A stretch of 64,000 nucleotides of DNA from Saprospiraceae bacterium (lineage in GTDB: Bacteria; Bacteroidota; Bacteroidia; Chitinophagales; Saprospiraceae): assembly GCA_016715105.1 (NCBI GenBank), contig JADKBO010000002.1, positions 1-64,000 of the forward strand, written 5' to 3'. The stretch's first letter is position 1. The number at the start of each line of letters is the position of its first letter. The notes beneath the pieces were generated by a model. It saw only the letters and a list, made by a program, of their open reading frames with translations. It did no database searches and was not told the origin of the DNA. Below are positions 16,239-25,277 of this stretch, piece by piece. Made by a program: the position numbers and the translations under genes.

Positions 16239-16351
16239 GGTCATATTTTTTACATTTTTTTGTCGGAAAAAATATTTCCCTTTATGACACACTCTGAAAA
16301 GTGGAGATGCGTACAATAAAAGATTTTGTAGATTTGTAAAAAGATTTCATT

Positions 16352-17953
16352 TTGAATAAAACCGATATATTGGTCATTGGTGGTGGTGTAGCTGGGCTAT
16401 CATTCGCTATTTGGATGGCTGAAAAAAGAAAAGATCTTTCCATCACTGTTTTGACCAAAACAAACACTGGAGAAAGTAATACCAGATACGCACAAGGAGG
16501 AGTTGCCGCAGTTTGGGACGAAAATGTTGACGACTTTGAAAAACACATAGCAGATACTTTAGATGCAGGTGATGGCCTTTGTGATGAAAGTGTGGTAAGA
16601 ATGGTTGTGGAAGAAGGCCCTAAAAGAGTTTTTGAAATCATAGAATGGGGAGCAAGATTTGATAAAAAAGTCGATGGCAACTATGATTTGGGTAGAGAAG
16701 GTGGCCACTCAGAAAATCGTATTTTACACTTCAAGGATATTACAGGGTGGGAAATTCAAAGAACACTCAATGACAAAGCAAAGCAATATGACAACATCAC
16801 CATATTGGAACATTACTTTGCAATCAACTTCATCACCCAGCATCATTTGGGCAGACTTACCACAAGATTATCACCCGATATTGAATGTTATGGTGCCTAT
16901 GCATTGAATAAAGAGACCAATAAAATAGAAACTTTTGTTGCCAGAACAACGATCCTGGCAACAGGAGGAGCTGGCCAAGTATATAAAAGTACCACCAACC
17001 CGGTAATTGCAAGTGGAGATGGAATAGCCATGATGTATAGAGCAAAAGGAAGGGTAGCGAATATGGAATTTATCCAATTTCACCCAACATCCTTGTACAA
17101 TCCAGCAGGAGAAAACCCGTCATTTTTGATTTCGGAAGCTGTGAGAGGATTCGGAGCCATTTTAAAGACTGCAGATGGCAAGGAGTTCATGCATAAATAT
17201 GATGAAAGGAAATCACTGGCACCAAGAGATATTGTAGCAAGGGCTATAGATAATGAAATGAAAATCAGAGGTGATGAATATGTATATCTTGATTGTACTC
17301 ACCTGGATAAGGAAGGTTTTCTCAACCATTTCCCCAACATTTATGAAAAATGCAAAAGTATCGGCATAGATCCTTTGGTAGATTTTATACCTGTGGTACC
17401 TGCCTGCCATTATACCTGTGGAGGCATTGTGGTCGATGAAATGGGAAGAACTTCGATCAAAAATCTGTATGCTGCCGGGGAATGTACTAGTTCCGGTTTG
17501 CACGGTGCCAATCGTCTTGCCTCCAATTCATTGCTAGAAGGCCTGGTCTACGGGAAGCGCATGAGTATGGATATTGAGCAGGTGATAGATGATATCCAAT
17601 TGAGAGAAGACATACCTGCTTGGGATGCTCAGGGAACTACAGATCCACGAGAAATGGTCTTGCTTACCCAAAGTTTGAAAGAACTAAAAGAAATAATGAG
17701 TAGTTATGTGGGCATTGTAAGAACTGATGTAAGACTCAAGAGAGCGCTGGATAGATTATATTTATTGTATGATGAAACAGAAGTGCTTTACAACACAACC
17801 ACCATTTCTCCTCAACTTTGTGAACTTCGCAACCTCATCACCATCGCGTATTTGATTACAAGGTGTGCACAGATGAGGAAAGAAAGTAGAGGACTACATT
17901 ATAATACTGATTATCCAGAGCAGTTTCCTTATCAACAAAACACGCTTTTATAG
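16352..17953 (+). CDS. nadB: L-aspartate oxidase
   Basis: A 533-residue FAD enzyme that oxidises L-aspartate to iminoaspartate, the first step of de novo NAD synthesis. The N-terminal FAD-binding 'ILVIGGGVAGLSFAIW' leads to the segment 'SNTRYAQGGVAAVWDE' shared with fumarate reductase and succinate dehydrogenase flavoproteins. Next come 'ATGGAGQVYKSTTNP', 'MEFIQFHPTSLYNP', and the active-site region 'HYTCGGIVVDEMGRTSI' through 'AGECTSSGLHGANRLASNSL'. A C-terminal helical domain follows. The start codon is TTG. A TAGATTTG -7-like element lies at 16329-16336. NadA and NadC are not in the window. Confidence 0.95.
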   Translation: MNKTDILVIGGGVAGLSFAIWMAEKRKDLSITVLTKTNTGESNTRYAQGGVAAVWDENVDDFEKHIADTLDAGDGLCDESVVRMVVEEGPKRVFEIIEWGARFDKKVDGNYDLGREGGHSENRILHFKDITGWEIQRTLNDKAKQYDNITILEHYFAINFITQHHLGRLTTRLSPDIECYGAYALNKETNKIETFVARTTILATGGAGQVYKSTTNPVIASGDGIAMMYRAKGRVANMEFIQFHPTSLYNPAGENPSFLISEAVRGFGAILKTADGKEFMHKYDERKSLAPRDIVARAIDNEMKIRGDEYVYLDCTHLDKEGFLNHFPNIYEKCKSIGIDPLVDFIPVVPACHYTCGGIVVDEMGRTSIKNLYAAGECTSSGLHGANRLASNSLLEGLVYGKRMSMDIEQVIDDIQLREDIPAWDAQGTTDPREMVLLTQSLKELKEIMSSYVGIVRTDVRLKRALDRLYLLYDETEVLYNTTTISPQLCELRNLITIAYLITRCAQMRKESRGLHYNTDYPEQFPYQQNTLL

Positions 17954-17973
17954 AACGAATATTTTTTCTTTAA

Positions 17974-18007
17974 TTTGACACAGAATTGAGGAATTAATGT
18001 ATCTTTG
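17974..18007 (+). promoter_or_regulatory. Bacteroidota-type promoter for yceD-rpmF
   Basis: TTTG (17974-17977), a 22-bp spacer and TATCTTTG (18000-18007). The gene starts 27 bp further on at 18035. Confidence 0.6.
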
Positions 18008-18034
18008 CACCTCATTTTGAAAAAGTTCTTTTAA

Positions 18035-18538
18035 ATGAATGTTTTAGATCATTTTTCGGTACCTTATTTGGGGTTGAAAAATGGTATTCACCAGATCAAT
18101 TTTGAAGTAGACGATTCTTTCTTTCTTACGTTTGAAAATTCTTACGTTGAAGGAGGGAAGTTAAAAGTTGAAATGAGTTTGGACAAGCGTTCTGACCTTG
18201 CTGTTGCGGATTTTATCTTTGATGGCAATGTAAGGGTAACTTGCGACCGTTGTTTACAAAGTTTTGATCATCCCATTGAGGGTGATTCCAAGCTTCACAT
18301 AAAAATCGGCTTACAAGATCCTGATCAGGACGAGGTACTATTTATCGACCAGGAGACATCCAGTATAAATTTTGCCTCATACATTTATGAATGTATTTGC
18401 TTGTTGTTGCCTATGTCTATCACTCACGAAGACATTGATGACTGCGATCCGGAAATGATCGCCAAACTCAATAAGACCAATGACGATGCTACCAAAAATG
18501 ACATTTGGAATTCATTGAAAGGACTTGACTTGGAATAA
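18035..18538 (+). CDS. yceD: YceD/DUF177 family protein
   Basis: A 167-residue DUF177 protein encoded 30 bp before rpmF, the conserved arrangement in most bacteria. The core motif 'VRVTCDRCLQSFDHPIEGD' carries the paired Cys, and the C-terminal 'FASYIYECICLLLPMSITH' and 'WNSLKGLDLE' are typical. The plant homologue is needed for 23S rRNA accumulation. A role in large-subunit assembly is likely but unproven here. Confidence 0.9.
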   Translation: MNVLDHFSVPYLGLKNGIHQINFEVDDSFFLTFENSYVEGGKLKVEMSLDKRSDLAVADFIFDGNVRVTCDRCLQSFDHPIEGDSKLHIKIGLQDPDQDEVLFIDQETSSINFASYIYECICLLLPMSITHEDIDDCDPEMIAKLNKTNDDATKNDIWNSLKGLDLE

Positions 18539-18568
18539 TTTGTTTTACAATTTATAAAAATTACGGAG

Positions 18569-18778
18569 ATGGCACATCCGAAGAGCAGAGTATCTGCACA
18601 GAGAAAAAGAAAAAGAAGAACACACCACAAATTGGCTATTCCTCAATTAGCAACTTGTAAAACTACAGGCGAAGCTCATGTTTACCATAGAGCATATGAT
18701 GTAGATGGAGCTTTATACTATAGAGGTCAAGTTGTAGTCCCTGCTAAAAGTTCAGAGGCAGCAGAAACAGCAGAATAA
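18569..18778 (+). CDS. rpmF: 50S ribosomal protein L32
   Basis: A 69-residue L32. The product starts 'MAHPKSRVSAQRKRKRRTHH' and has 'ATCKTTGEAHVYHRAYDVDG', the Bacteroidota form that lacks most of the Cys zinc ligands found in zinc-binding L32. It is a component of the large subunit. It follows yceD in one transcript and is followed by a terminator hairpin. Confidence 0.97.
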   Translation: MAHPKSRVSAQRKRKRRTHHKLAIPQLATCKTTGEAHVYHRAYDVDGALYYRGQVVVPAKSSEAAETAE

Positions 18779-18800
18779 TTTGTTGTAAAAAGCATAACAC

Positions 18801-18831
18801 AAAGCTCTAAATTTTATTTAGGGCTTTTCGT
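18801..18831 (+). terminator. Probable terminator after rpmF
   Basis: An 11-bp stem (18801-18811 with 18817-18827, one G-T pair) with a 5-nt loop about 22 bp after the rpmF stop. The T-run is short and mixed, so the confidence is moderate. Confidence 0.6.
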
Positions 18832-19020
18832 GTTTATTATATGTCATATTGACGTATAAGATATTGAGCTTTTTACTTTTCTGATGTTGATACTTTCGTT
18901 ACGAAAGAAACGTCTTAGATCTATTATTACAATCTTTTGGTCGATCATCAGTTCGTTTTACAAAACAAGCCTGTTGATTTGCTGTTATTAAATCGATCAA
19001 ATTTTTCTTAGAAAAAAGAA

Positions 19021-20280
19021 ATGGACAGAAGAATCATTTTTACACTTATAGTGATGTTGATAGTCATTGTCGGTGAGTTGTATACCTATTATACATTAAG
19101 GTCTTTATTTTCAGAACAAAGAAGTAAAAGAATTTTCACCTTAGTTTACCTAGCTCAGACAGCATTTTTGATTTTTGCTTGGTATAAGTCTGTAGACATC
19201 ATTAGAAATGGCAGTATAGAAAGGTCCTTCATGGATAATTTTTATATCGGTATTGCATTCACTGCATTCATCAGTAAAACTGTATTTATTATTCTGATGC
19301 TCTTACAAGATGGTGGTCGACTCCTTTTTGGGCTTGGAACTTGGATGACCAATCTCATCAAAGGCGATCAGGCTGCAATCACTTTGATGCCGGGAAGAAG
19401 AGAATTTCTGACAAAAGGAGCAGTTTTGTTCGCTGGAATACCTTTTTTTGGCATGTTATATGGCATTACTAAAGGTAAATATCAATACACTGTCAATAAA
19501 TTATCATTGGCATTTCAAAATCTCCCGAAGGCATTTAATGGCTTGAGAATTGTACAAATATCGGATATACACTCAGGTAGTTTTGACAGTGCAGAGTCAG
19601 TGGCCAAGGGTATTGCTATGATCAATGATTTAAAACCAGATCTTATATTATTTACTGGTGACCTGGTCAATTTTGAAAAAGACGAAATAAATCCATACAT
19701 CGATGTATTTGCTAATCTTGAGGCACCATTAGGTAAATATGCTATTTTAGGAAATCATGATTATTATGGCACTGAGCGACAAGAACCGGGTAAAAGACAA
19801 CAATATTGGGATGATTTCATGTCCAAATATCCTGCTCTGGGATTCAAATTGCTCAAAAATGAAAATGTAACCATTGAAAAAGAGGGTGAAAAAATTGCCA
19901 TTCTAGGTGTAGAAAACTGGGGTGCTGGAAATTATTTTCAAAAATATGGTGACTTGGATAAAGCTTCTCAAGGCATAAATGAAGACACGTTTGCTATATT
20001 AATGAGCCATGATCCTACCCACTGGACAGAAAAAATCATTCCTCATCAGCGTACATTTCCTTTGACACTCAGCGGCCATACCCATGGAATGCAATTTGGA
20101 ATTGACATTCCTGGATTTAAATGGAGTCCAGTGAAATATAGATACAAACATTGGTCTGGACTTTATCAAGAAGCTGGTCAATACCTGTACGTAAATAAGG
20201 GCTTCGGTTTCCTTGGATTTCCTGGGAGAATTGGCATGTGGCCGGAAATTACCTTATTAGAAATGAATACTGTTTCTTAA
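19021..20280 (+). CDS. Membrane metallophosphoesterase (calcineurin-like)
   Basis: A 419-residue protein. The first 150 residues hold three to four transmembrane helices. The C-terminal part, from about residue 175, is a calcineurin-like phosphoesterase with the five metal motifs. These are 'VQISDIHSGS' (D-x-H), 'LILFTGDLVN' (GD), 'YAILGNHDYYG' (GNHD), 'AILMSHDPTHW' (H) and 'PLTLSGHTHGMQFG' (GHTH). It resembles the YkuE-like membrane phosphoesterases, some of which act on UDP-diacylglucosamine or other lipids. The substrate is not identifiable from sequence. Confidence 0.9.
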   Translation: MDRRIIFTLIVMLIVIVGELYTYYTLRSLFSEQRSKRIFTLVYLAQTAFLIFAWYKSVDIIRNGSIERSFMDNFYIGIAFTAFISKTVFIILMLLQDGGRLLFGLGTWMTNLIKGDQAAITLMPGRREFLTKGAVLFAGIPFFGMLYGITKGKYQYTVNKLSLAFQNLPKAFNGLRIVQISDIHSGSFDSAESVAKGIAMINDLKPDLILFTGDLVNFEKDEINPYIDVFANLEAPLGKYAILGNHDYYGTERQEPGKRQQYWDDFMSKYPALGFKLLKNENVTIEKEGEKIAILGVENWGAGNYFQKYGDLDKASQGINEDTFAILMSHDPTHWTEKIIPHQRTFPLTLSGHTHGMQFGIDIPGFKWSPVKYRYKHWSGLYQEAGQYLYVNKGFGFLGFPGRIGMWPEITLLEMNTVS

Positions 20281-20301
20281 AAGAACGAGTCTGAACAACA
20301 T

Positions 20302-21711
20302 TTACTCGTTGGTTTGTTCCACTAATATTGTCTTTCTACCGAATACCTTTTCTTCGATAAATTGGAAAATGATTGAAGGGCCTCGACTTACGAAAACATA
20401 AAACCAAACTAAGGGAATGTAGGAAAATAATCCTCTCTTGTATCCCGAAGCCAACCATCCTCCTCCTTGTGCAAATAAGTAGGCTTCATCTTCGATAAAA
20501 TAATAAATCATGGTGTAAGGAATCCATGCAACCAATATCATTGTGAGAAAAGACCACATGTCTTTTTTGATCAGAAAATATATGTTGATGATGAGGAAGG
20601 TAAAAAAAGCGTAAAAACTAAGCCCATACAAACTTTTGTTTTTTATAAGACTGAAGACATAACTCCATAATTTTTCAAACTTATCGCCATTCCAAGTATA
20701 TTCTTTGACGAAAAATGAATTTTGCTCAATTCCGATGGCATATTTGGTATAGAGATTCCATGCCAAAAAGACTACAACAGGCATTGATAAAAAAGCCAAA
20801 CCATAAGCCAACCGTAGATTTTTTTTATAAATCATGAAAGCAATAAGTGGTGCAATGGCCATGATAAATACCACATTGTCACTTCTGACCATCATGGATC
20901 CTGATAAAAAGAGGCAACTCAAAATAGCATGTGCCGAATCCTTTTCCTTAAAAAATAAATAAAAGTAAATGACAGCAATAGACGAGAAAATTGCAGAAGG
21001 ATAATTGGTCAAGCTAAAAGCTATATGCGCAAACATTTCAGGAGTAATGAGTACCAATAAAGTACAAAGTGCTGCTGCCAATGGCCCTGATAATCTCCTC
21101 ACCAATGCATAAAACAAAATTAGAAAATCACCTGCAAGTACAATATTGATCAGTTTTGGGGTCTCGTATCCCAATGAATATGAAAGAGCGTTTATAAATG
21201 AAAGAAAAGGTGGATAAAACAACCGAGGACCGCACGACAAAACCAGTTCTTTATTCATCAGAATGCTATTGCTTAGCATTTTTTCATCAGCGATACCCTT
21301 GGCAAGTAAGTCATATCCTGCCACAGCATCCATTTCTGTAATAGGCCAAAACATTCCCTTTAAAGCTATTTGATAAAACAACAGGAGCCCGAAAGCAACT
21401 ATCCCTAGCCAAATAAAGTCAATTCTTATTTTTGTCGACTTTATTTGGTCCGTTATGCTTTGGAAAAATGCACTTAAATTTTTATACCCTATTCCGCCTA
21501 TTCCAGCAGCCGTTATAACGAGCCCCAGCATAATATTGACTAATGTCAACGGAAGGTGTACAAGACTCATTAGAAACATTAGTAAAGAAGTAAGAAAACA
21601 TCCCAATAAAAGAGGAATGGAAAGTTTCTCCAAAAAGGATAAAGGCTTATAGGTGTGTAAGACGATAGATAAGCCAGCTAAATAAATGAGTACAATTAGT
21701 AATGCCGTCAT
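20302..21711 (-). CDS. Polytopic membrane protein, probable GT-C type glycosyltransferase
   Basis: A 469-residue protein with about ten to twelve transmembrane helices. After the first four, a periplasmic loop contains 'WPITEMDAVAGYDLLAKGI', with acidic residues in the position of the catalytic loop of GT-C (GT39/ArnT-like) glycosyltransferases, which use polyprenyl-phosphate sugars. 'SCGPRLFYPPFLSFINALSY' and the later 'NYPSAIF' and 'RSDNV' segments also fit that fold. The gene follows the 189-aa gene by 3 bp and the two appear to work together. The donor and acceptor are unknown. Confidence 0.65.
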   Translation of the reverse strand: MTALLIVLIYLAGLSIVLHTYKPLSFLEKLSIPLLLGCFLTSLLMFLMSLVHLPLTLVNIMLGLVITAAGIGGIGYKNLSAFFQSITDQIKSTKIRIDFIWLGIVAFGLLLFYQIALKGMFWPITEMDAVAGYDLLAKGIADEKMLSNSILMNKELVLSCGPRLFYPPFLSFINALSYSLGYETPKLINIVLAGDFLILFYALVRRLSGPLAAALCTLLVLITPEMFAHIAFSLTNYPSAIFSSIAVIYFYLFFKEKDSAHAILSCLFLSGSMMVRSDNVVFIMAIAPLIAFMIYKKNLRLAYGLAFLSMPVVVFLAWNLYTKYAIGIEQNSFFVKEYTWNGDKFEKLWSYVFSLIKNKSLYGLSFYAFFTFLIINIYFLIKKDMWSFLTMILVAWIPYTMIYYFIEDEAYLFAQGGGWLASGYKRGLFSYIPLVWFYVFVSRGPSIIFQFIEEKVFGRKTILVEQTNE

Positions 21712-21714
21712 AAC

Positions 21715-22284
21715 CTATTTTTTTAAAGCAAGCACTCTGAATGGGTTCTTTGAATCAAAAGTGGCATCAGTTCTATCTATTCCCCATTGACCAATGGTAA
21801 GAATATGTGTTGCCTTTTTATACAAACTATCTTTTTCTTTGTTGTCATCATATACCAACATCCTAGGAAAGGTAAAGTAATATGAAAAAGAAAAATTTTG
21901 AATCCTTGTAGCCTTAATATCAGTCAACATCTGGGTGGGAGGCATGATGATGATGGCGTCTTTTGGAGTTTCATTTTTAATTTTGTCCAGCAACTCCATT
22001 TCTCCTCCTAGTTTTTGCATATGCTTTTGCTCCAAGGTCATATCCGGATTCTTGGCAATGGCGCTCATATTGTTTTTGAGCATATCAAAATATATCCATT
22101 TATACCCAGGTACTTGATGAAAAATTGTATAGATGAAAAACACCATCAATATGCCGCCTAATGCGTTGTAGGCAACCAATTTCAAAATTTTATTATCTTT
22201 TTTTACAGGAGAAGCATGGACTGACTTTTCCACTGATTTTTCAGTATTCTTGCTTGGCGGTGTTGGTTTGAGTTTTTTGGCCAT
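21715..22284 (-). CDS. Single-pass membrane protein paired with GT-C-like protein
   Basis: A 189-residue protein. A basic, Lys/Pro/Ser-rich cytoplasmic start (residues 1-30) is followed by one transmembrane helix at about 33-50. A soluble domain of about 135 residues comes next, with 'DAIIIMPPTQMLTDI' and 'SYYFTFPRMLVYDD'. The soluble part resembles the extracytoplasmic C-terminal domain that is fused to some membrane glycosyltransferases. Here it is encoded alone, just upstream of the polytopic protein. A TAGATTTG -7 element (22301-22308, minus strand) lies directly before it. The function is inferred from the pairing only. Confidence 0.6.
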   Translation of the reverse strand: MAKKLKPTPPSKNTEKSVEKSVHASPVKKDNKILKLVAYNALGGILMVFFIYTIFHQVPGYKWIYFDMLKNNMSAIAKNPDMTLEQKHMQKLGGEMELLDKIKNETPKDAIIIMPPTQMLTDIKATRIQNFSFSYYFTFPRMLVYDDNKEKDSLYKKATHILTIGQWGIDRTDATFDSKNPFRVLALKK

Positions 22285-22367
22285 TAAAATTACTTTGCAT
22301 CAAATCTATAAAAATAAGGCCAACTAAAAAAAATATGGAAAAAGTATTCAAAAAAATAATAATCTGT

Positions 22368-23300
22368 TTAGGATTTTAGAAAATCCAAGTTCCTTTTGAG
22401 ACCTTTGAATTTTGTCCTTTTTACTGGCGATTGTGCAAAAATATGATCAAATGTGATTTCAGATAATTCGTACCATTCTGCTTTCGTCATCTTGATCAAT
22501 GCTTCTTTTGGCTCAAAATCTGGTTCCTCATGCGGTTTGCTAAATCTATTCCAAGGGCACACATCTTGGCAAATGTCACAGCCATACATGTATCCACCCA
22601 TTTTGCCTCTGAAGGCCTCAGGAATTTCATTTTTAAGTTCAATGGTCAGATAAGAAATACATTTTGAAGCATCCAATAAATATCCTGTAGGGGAAATGGC
22701 TTCCGTAGGACAGGCGTCAATACACCGGGTACAAGTACCACAATGGTCTCGTATGGGTATGTCATAATCAAATTCAAAATCACAAATGATTTCTGCCAGA
22801 AAAAAATAAGACCCTTTCTGGGGGGTAATCATCAAGGTATTTTTTCCAACCCATCCAAGGCCGCTTCTTTTTGCCCAATCCCGCTCCATAACAGGTGCTG
22901 AGTCAACAAATACCCTTCCGTCTACGGTTCCGACTTGACTCCTTAGAAAGTCAAAAAGGACATTCAACTTTTTACGAACTACTTTATGATAATCCTTACC
23001 AAAGGCATAACTCGAGATTTTGGGAGCTTCATCGTCTTCTTGTTTGCTTGTTGTAAAATAATTGTACATCAAACAAACCACACTTTTTGAACCAGGAACC
23101 AATTTGGTAGGATCGATACGAAGATCAAAGTGATTTTCCATGTATGACATTTCACCATGGTAGTTTTGATTGAGCCAAGCCTCCAGGTTTTTGGCTTCCT
23201 CTTCCATAAATTGAGCTTTGGCAATGGCGATTCCAGAAAAACCAAGTCTGTAGGCTTCCTCTTTAAATAGTCGAGTGATTGTCGCTTGGTTTGGATTCAA
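22368..23300 (-). CDS. queG: Epoxyqueuosine reductase
   Basis: A 310-residue cobalamin- and iron-sulfur-dependent enzyme for the last step of queuosine synthesis in tRNA. The N-terminal DUF1730 domain includes 'LGFSGIAIAKAQFMEEE'. The catalytic Asp region is 'VFVDSAPVMERDWAKRSGLG', followed by 'WVGKNTLMI'. Two [4Fe-4S] motifs are 'CGTCTRCIDACPTEAI' and 'YGCDICQDVCPWN'. It lacks the C-terminal HEAT-like extension of some homologues. It is the last gene of the TPR/DUF4292/EnvC-like/queG run, 20 bp after the previous gene. Confidence 0.93.
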   Translation of the reverse strand: MNPNQATITRLFKEEAYRLGFSGIAIAKAQFMEEEAKNLEAWLNQNYHGEMSYMENHFDLRIDPTKLVPGSKSVVCLMYNYFTTSKQEDDEAPKISSYAFGKDYHKVVRKKLNVLFDFLRSQVGTVDGRVFVDSAPVMERDWAKRSGLGWVGKNTLMITPQKGSYFFLAEIICDFEFDYDIPIRDHCGTCTRCIDACPTEAISPTGYLLDASKCISYLTIELKNEIPEAFRGKMGGYMYGCDICQDVCPWNRFSKPHEEPDFEPKEALIKMTKAEWYELSEITFDHIFAQSPVKRTKFKGLKRNLDFLKS

Positions 23301-23320
23301 AACAATAATGTTTTAGGAGT

Positions 23321-24526
23321 TTATCGACGTTTCAACCAAGATTCGGGATTTTGTTTTGCCTTGTCCTTCCACAATTCAAAGTGTAATTCTGAAGTGCCAT
23401 CGTCTTCCAAGCCTGAAACACCAATTTTTTGCCCAACATTGATTTTATCGCCGCGACCAACATTGACATTTTCCATATTTGAATAAACACTGTAGTAAGT
23501 CCCGTGCTTAATGATGATCATGTTTTTGTAACCTGGAATCTTAGATGCCCCAACAACTTCTCCACCAAAAACAGCTGAAACTGTTTGTTGTGCATTGGAA
23601 GAAATATCGATACCATTATTTTCAATGGTTACTCCCCTCAGTGTGGGGTGAGCTTGAGTCCCAAACTTACCCGATACAAAGCCACTGCTTACTGGCCACG
23701 GCAACTTGCCTTTGTTTTTGGTGAAATCCGCAGCCAATTTTGCAGATTCAGTATCAAATTTCTCTTCCTTATTACCTGCTGATGCAGTCGTTTCTGACTT
23801 TGCAGCTCGCATTTGTTCCATGATGATTCTTTCAATGGCAGAATTGAGCTTTTCGCGCTCGGCTTGCTTTGCCTTCAATTGTTTCTGTAGGTCTGTCTCT
23901 TTAGATGACAAGGTTTTCAAAACTACATCTTTATTTTTCTTATCTGATTCTAGTTGCTTGAAAGTAGTTTCCTCAAGCACTAGGAGTTGAGCTTTGCTTT
24001 GTTTTACTTTTTCAATATCAGTATTTTTAGCCTTGATGAGGTCGTTGAGGTCAGCAATTTCCTTGCCTTTTTGGATCTGAAAGGCAGTAAACTGGTGGAG
24101 ATAACGCCACCGCAGCAAAAAAGTATTGATATTTTGGGCGGAGAGCAAATAAGTCCACTTACTATTGCTCAATTCTTGCCTGTAATTATACCTCAGTAAG
24201 TCAGCATATTGGGATTTGAGTTTATCCCTCAAACGCAATAAAGAATCAATTTTTTGATTGTTGTCTAAAATTACCTGGTCAGAAGAGCTGATCTCCGTTT
24301 TGATATTGGTTATTAATTTTTTTCTATTATCAACTTGCACTTCCAAAGTTTTCACTTCCTTCAAAGTGGATTCCTTATCTTTTTTGGCAGATTGCAAAAA
24401 CTTATTGGTAGCCTCAATGTCTTTAATGATTTTGAGACGTTCTTTTTCCAACTGTTCTTTTGATTGTGCATGAAGCCCAAAGCAAAGAATCATCAGCAGC
24501 AATATATTACCAATAGACTTCATCAT
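23321..24526 (-). CDS. EnvC-like murein hydrolase activator (degenerate M23)
   Basis: A 401-residue exported protein (signal 'IGNILLLMILCFGLHAQ'). A long coiled coil runs over about residues 20-230, and a C-terminal LytM/M23 domain begins near 285. The M23 catalytic residues are incomplete: the first His of H-x3-D is Asn ('ENNGIDIS'), and the H-x-H motif reads 'SELHFELW' with the first His missing. EnvC of E. coli is similarly inactive and works by activating amidases, so this protein is best read as an amidase activator. The start is taken at the Met-Met before KSIGN because upstream sequence overlaps the DUF4292 gene and gives no signal peptide. Confidence 0.85.
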   Translation of the reverse strand: MMKSIGNILLLMILCFGLHAQSKEQLEKERLKIIKDIEATNKFLQSAKKDKESTLKEVKTLEVQVDNRKKLITNIKTEISSSDQVILDNNQKIDSLLRLRDKLKSQYADLLRYNYRQELSNSKWTYLLSAQNINTFLLRWRYLHQFTAFQIQKGKEIADLNDLIKAKNTDIEKVKQSKAQLLVLEETTFKQLESDKKNKDVVLKTLSSKETDLQKQLKAKQAEREKLNSAIERIIMEQMRAAKSETTASAGNKEEKFDTESAKLAADFTKNKGKLPWPVSSGFVSGKFGTQAHPTLRGVTIENNGIDISSNAQQTVSAVFGGEVVGASKIPGYKNMIIIKHGTYYSVYSNMENVNVGRGDKINVGQKIGVSGLEDDGTSELHFELWKDKAKQNPESWLKRR

Positions 24527-25277
24527 ATCGCGAAGGTATAGAAAAACTAAGATCTTTTGGCACATCAATATTTACCTCTTTGACGTGCAATTGTAAAGAA
24601 CCTGTTCCGTCGATAGATTCAAATTGGATGTCAAAGCGTATAGGCAACATCAGTCCAAACTTTTTTTCATATTCATAATATTTGATTTCTACAAACTTAT
24701 CTTGGCCATCATTGATCAAAATTCCTTGCGGCAAAAGGTTGAATGCGTTGACATTATAAGTGATGTTATTACCATCGATGAGGGTCTCAATGAGGCAGGC
24801 ATTTCCTTCTTGTCTGTAAGATTTGATTTGAGCATCTTGCGGTAAAATAAAATTACCCGCCATTACTTTTTGTAATTCACCCAAGGTCAAATCCAGACCC
24901 ATCTTTTTCTTGATCTTTGAAACTTGTTCTCTTTGAAAATAACGTTCAAATCTATTGATCAAAAAAGCGGAGTCTTCACGCATCAACATACGACCTCCTT
25001 CGATGCCAAGTTTTTTTACAACTACCCAAATGGCGCTGTCCTTCTTCATCCTCAGAAAAGCAGATCCACTTCCACCAAATTCTGTACTTTCTACGTCTAA
25101 ATCAATTTTTGCATCATACCAGACAAAATCCAAATTGTTTTTACGAAGCTGAGTCATCACATCCTCTAAAGACCTTTTAGGAGGAGTGCCCTTATTTTCA
25201 AAGGTTTTTACAGATTTACATGATTGGTAAAACAAGACAATCAGTACAAAAAATATAATAGGTTTAATGAATGCCAC
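24507..25277 (-). CDS. DUF4292 lipoprotein
   Basis: A 256-residue lipoprotein of the DUF4292 family. I chose the GTG start at 25277 because it gives a proper signal, MAFIKPIIFFVLIVLFYQSC (Cys20). A longer frame reaches back to 25346 but adds residues with no signal character and overlaps the TPR gene more. The beta-rich body ('YDAKIDLDVESTEFGGSGSA', 'SAIWVVVKKLGIEGGRMLM') resembles a LolB/LolA-like shell that could bind lipid. It overlaps the TPR gene by 14 bp and the EnvC-like gene by 20 bp, a conserved Bacteroidota operon. The role is unknown; envelope assembly is likely. Confidence 0.82.
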   Translation of the reverse strand: MAFIKPIIFFVLIVLFYQSCKSVKTFENKGTPPKRSLEDVMTQLRKNNLDFVWYDAKIDLDVESTEFGGSGSAFLRMKKDSAIWVVVKKLGIEGGRMLMREDSAFLINRFERYFQREQVSKIKKKMGLDLTLGELQKVMAGNFILPQDAQIKSYRQEGNACLIETLIDGNNITYNVNAFNLLPQGILINDGQDKFVEIKYYEYEKKFGLMLPIRFDIQFESIDGTGSLQLHVKEVNIDVPKDLSFSIPSRYDEVYW

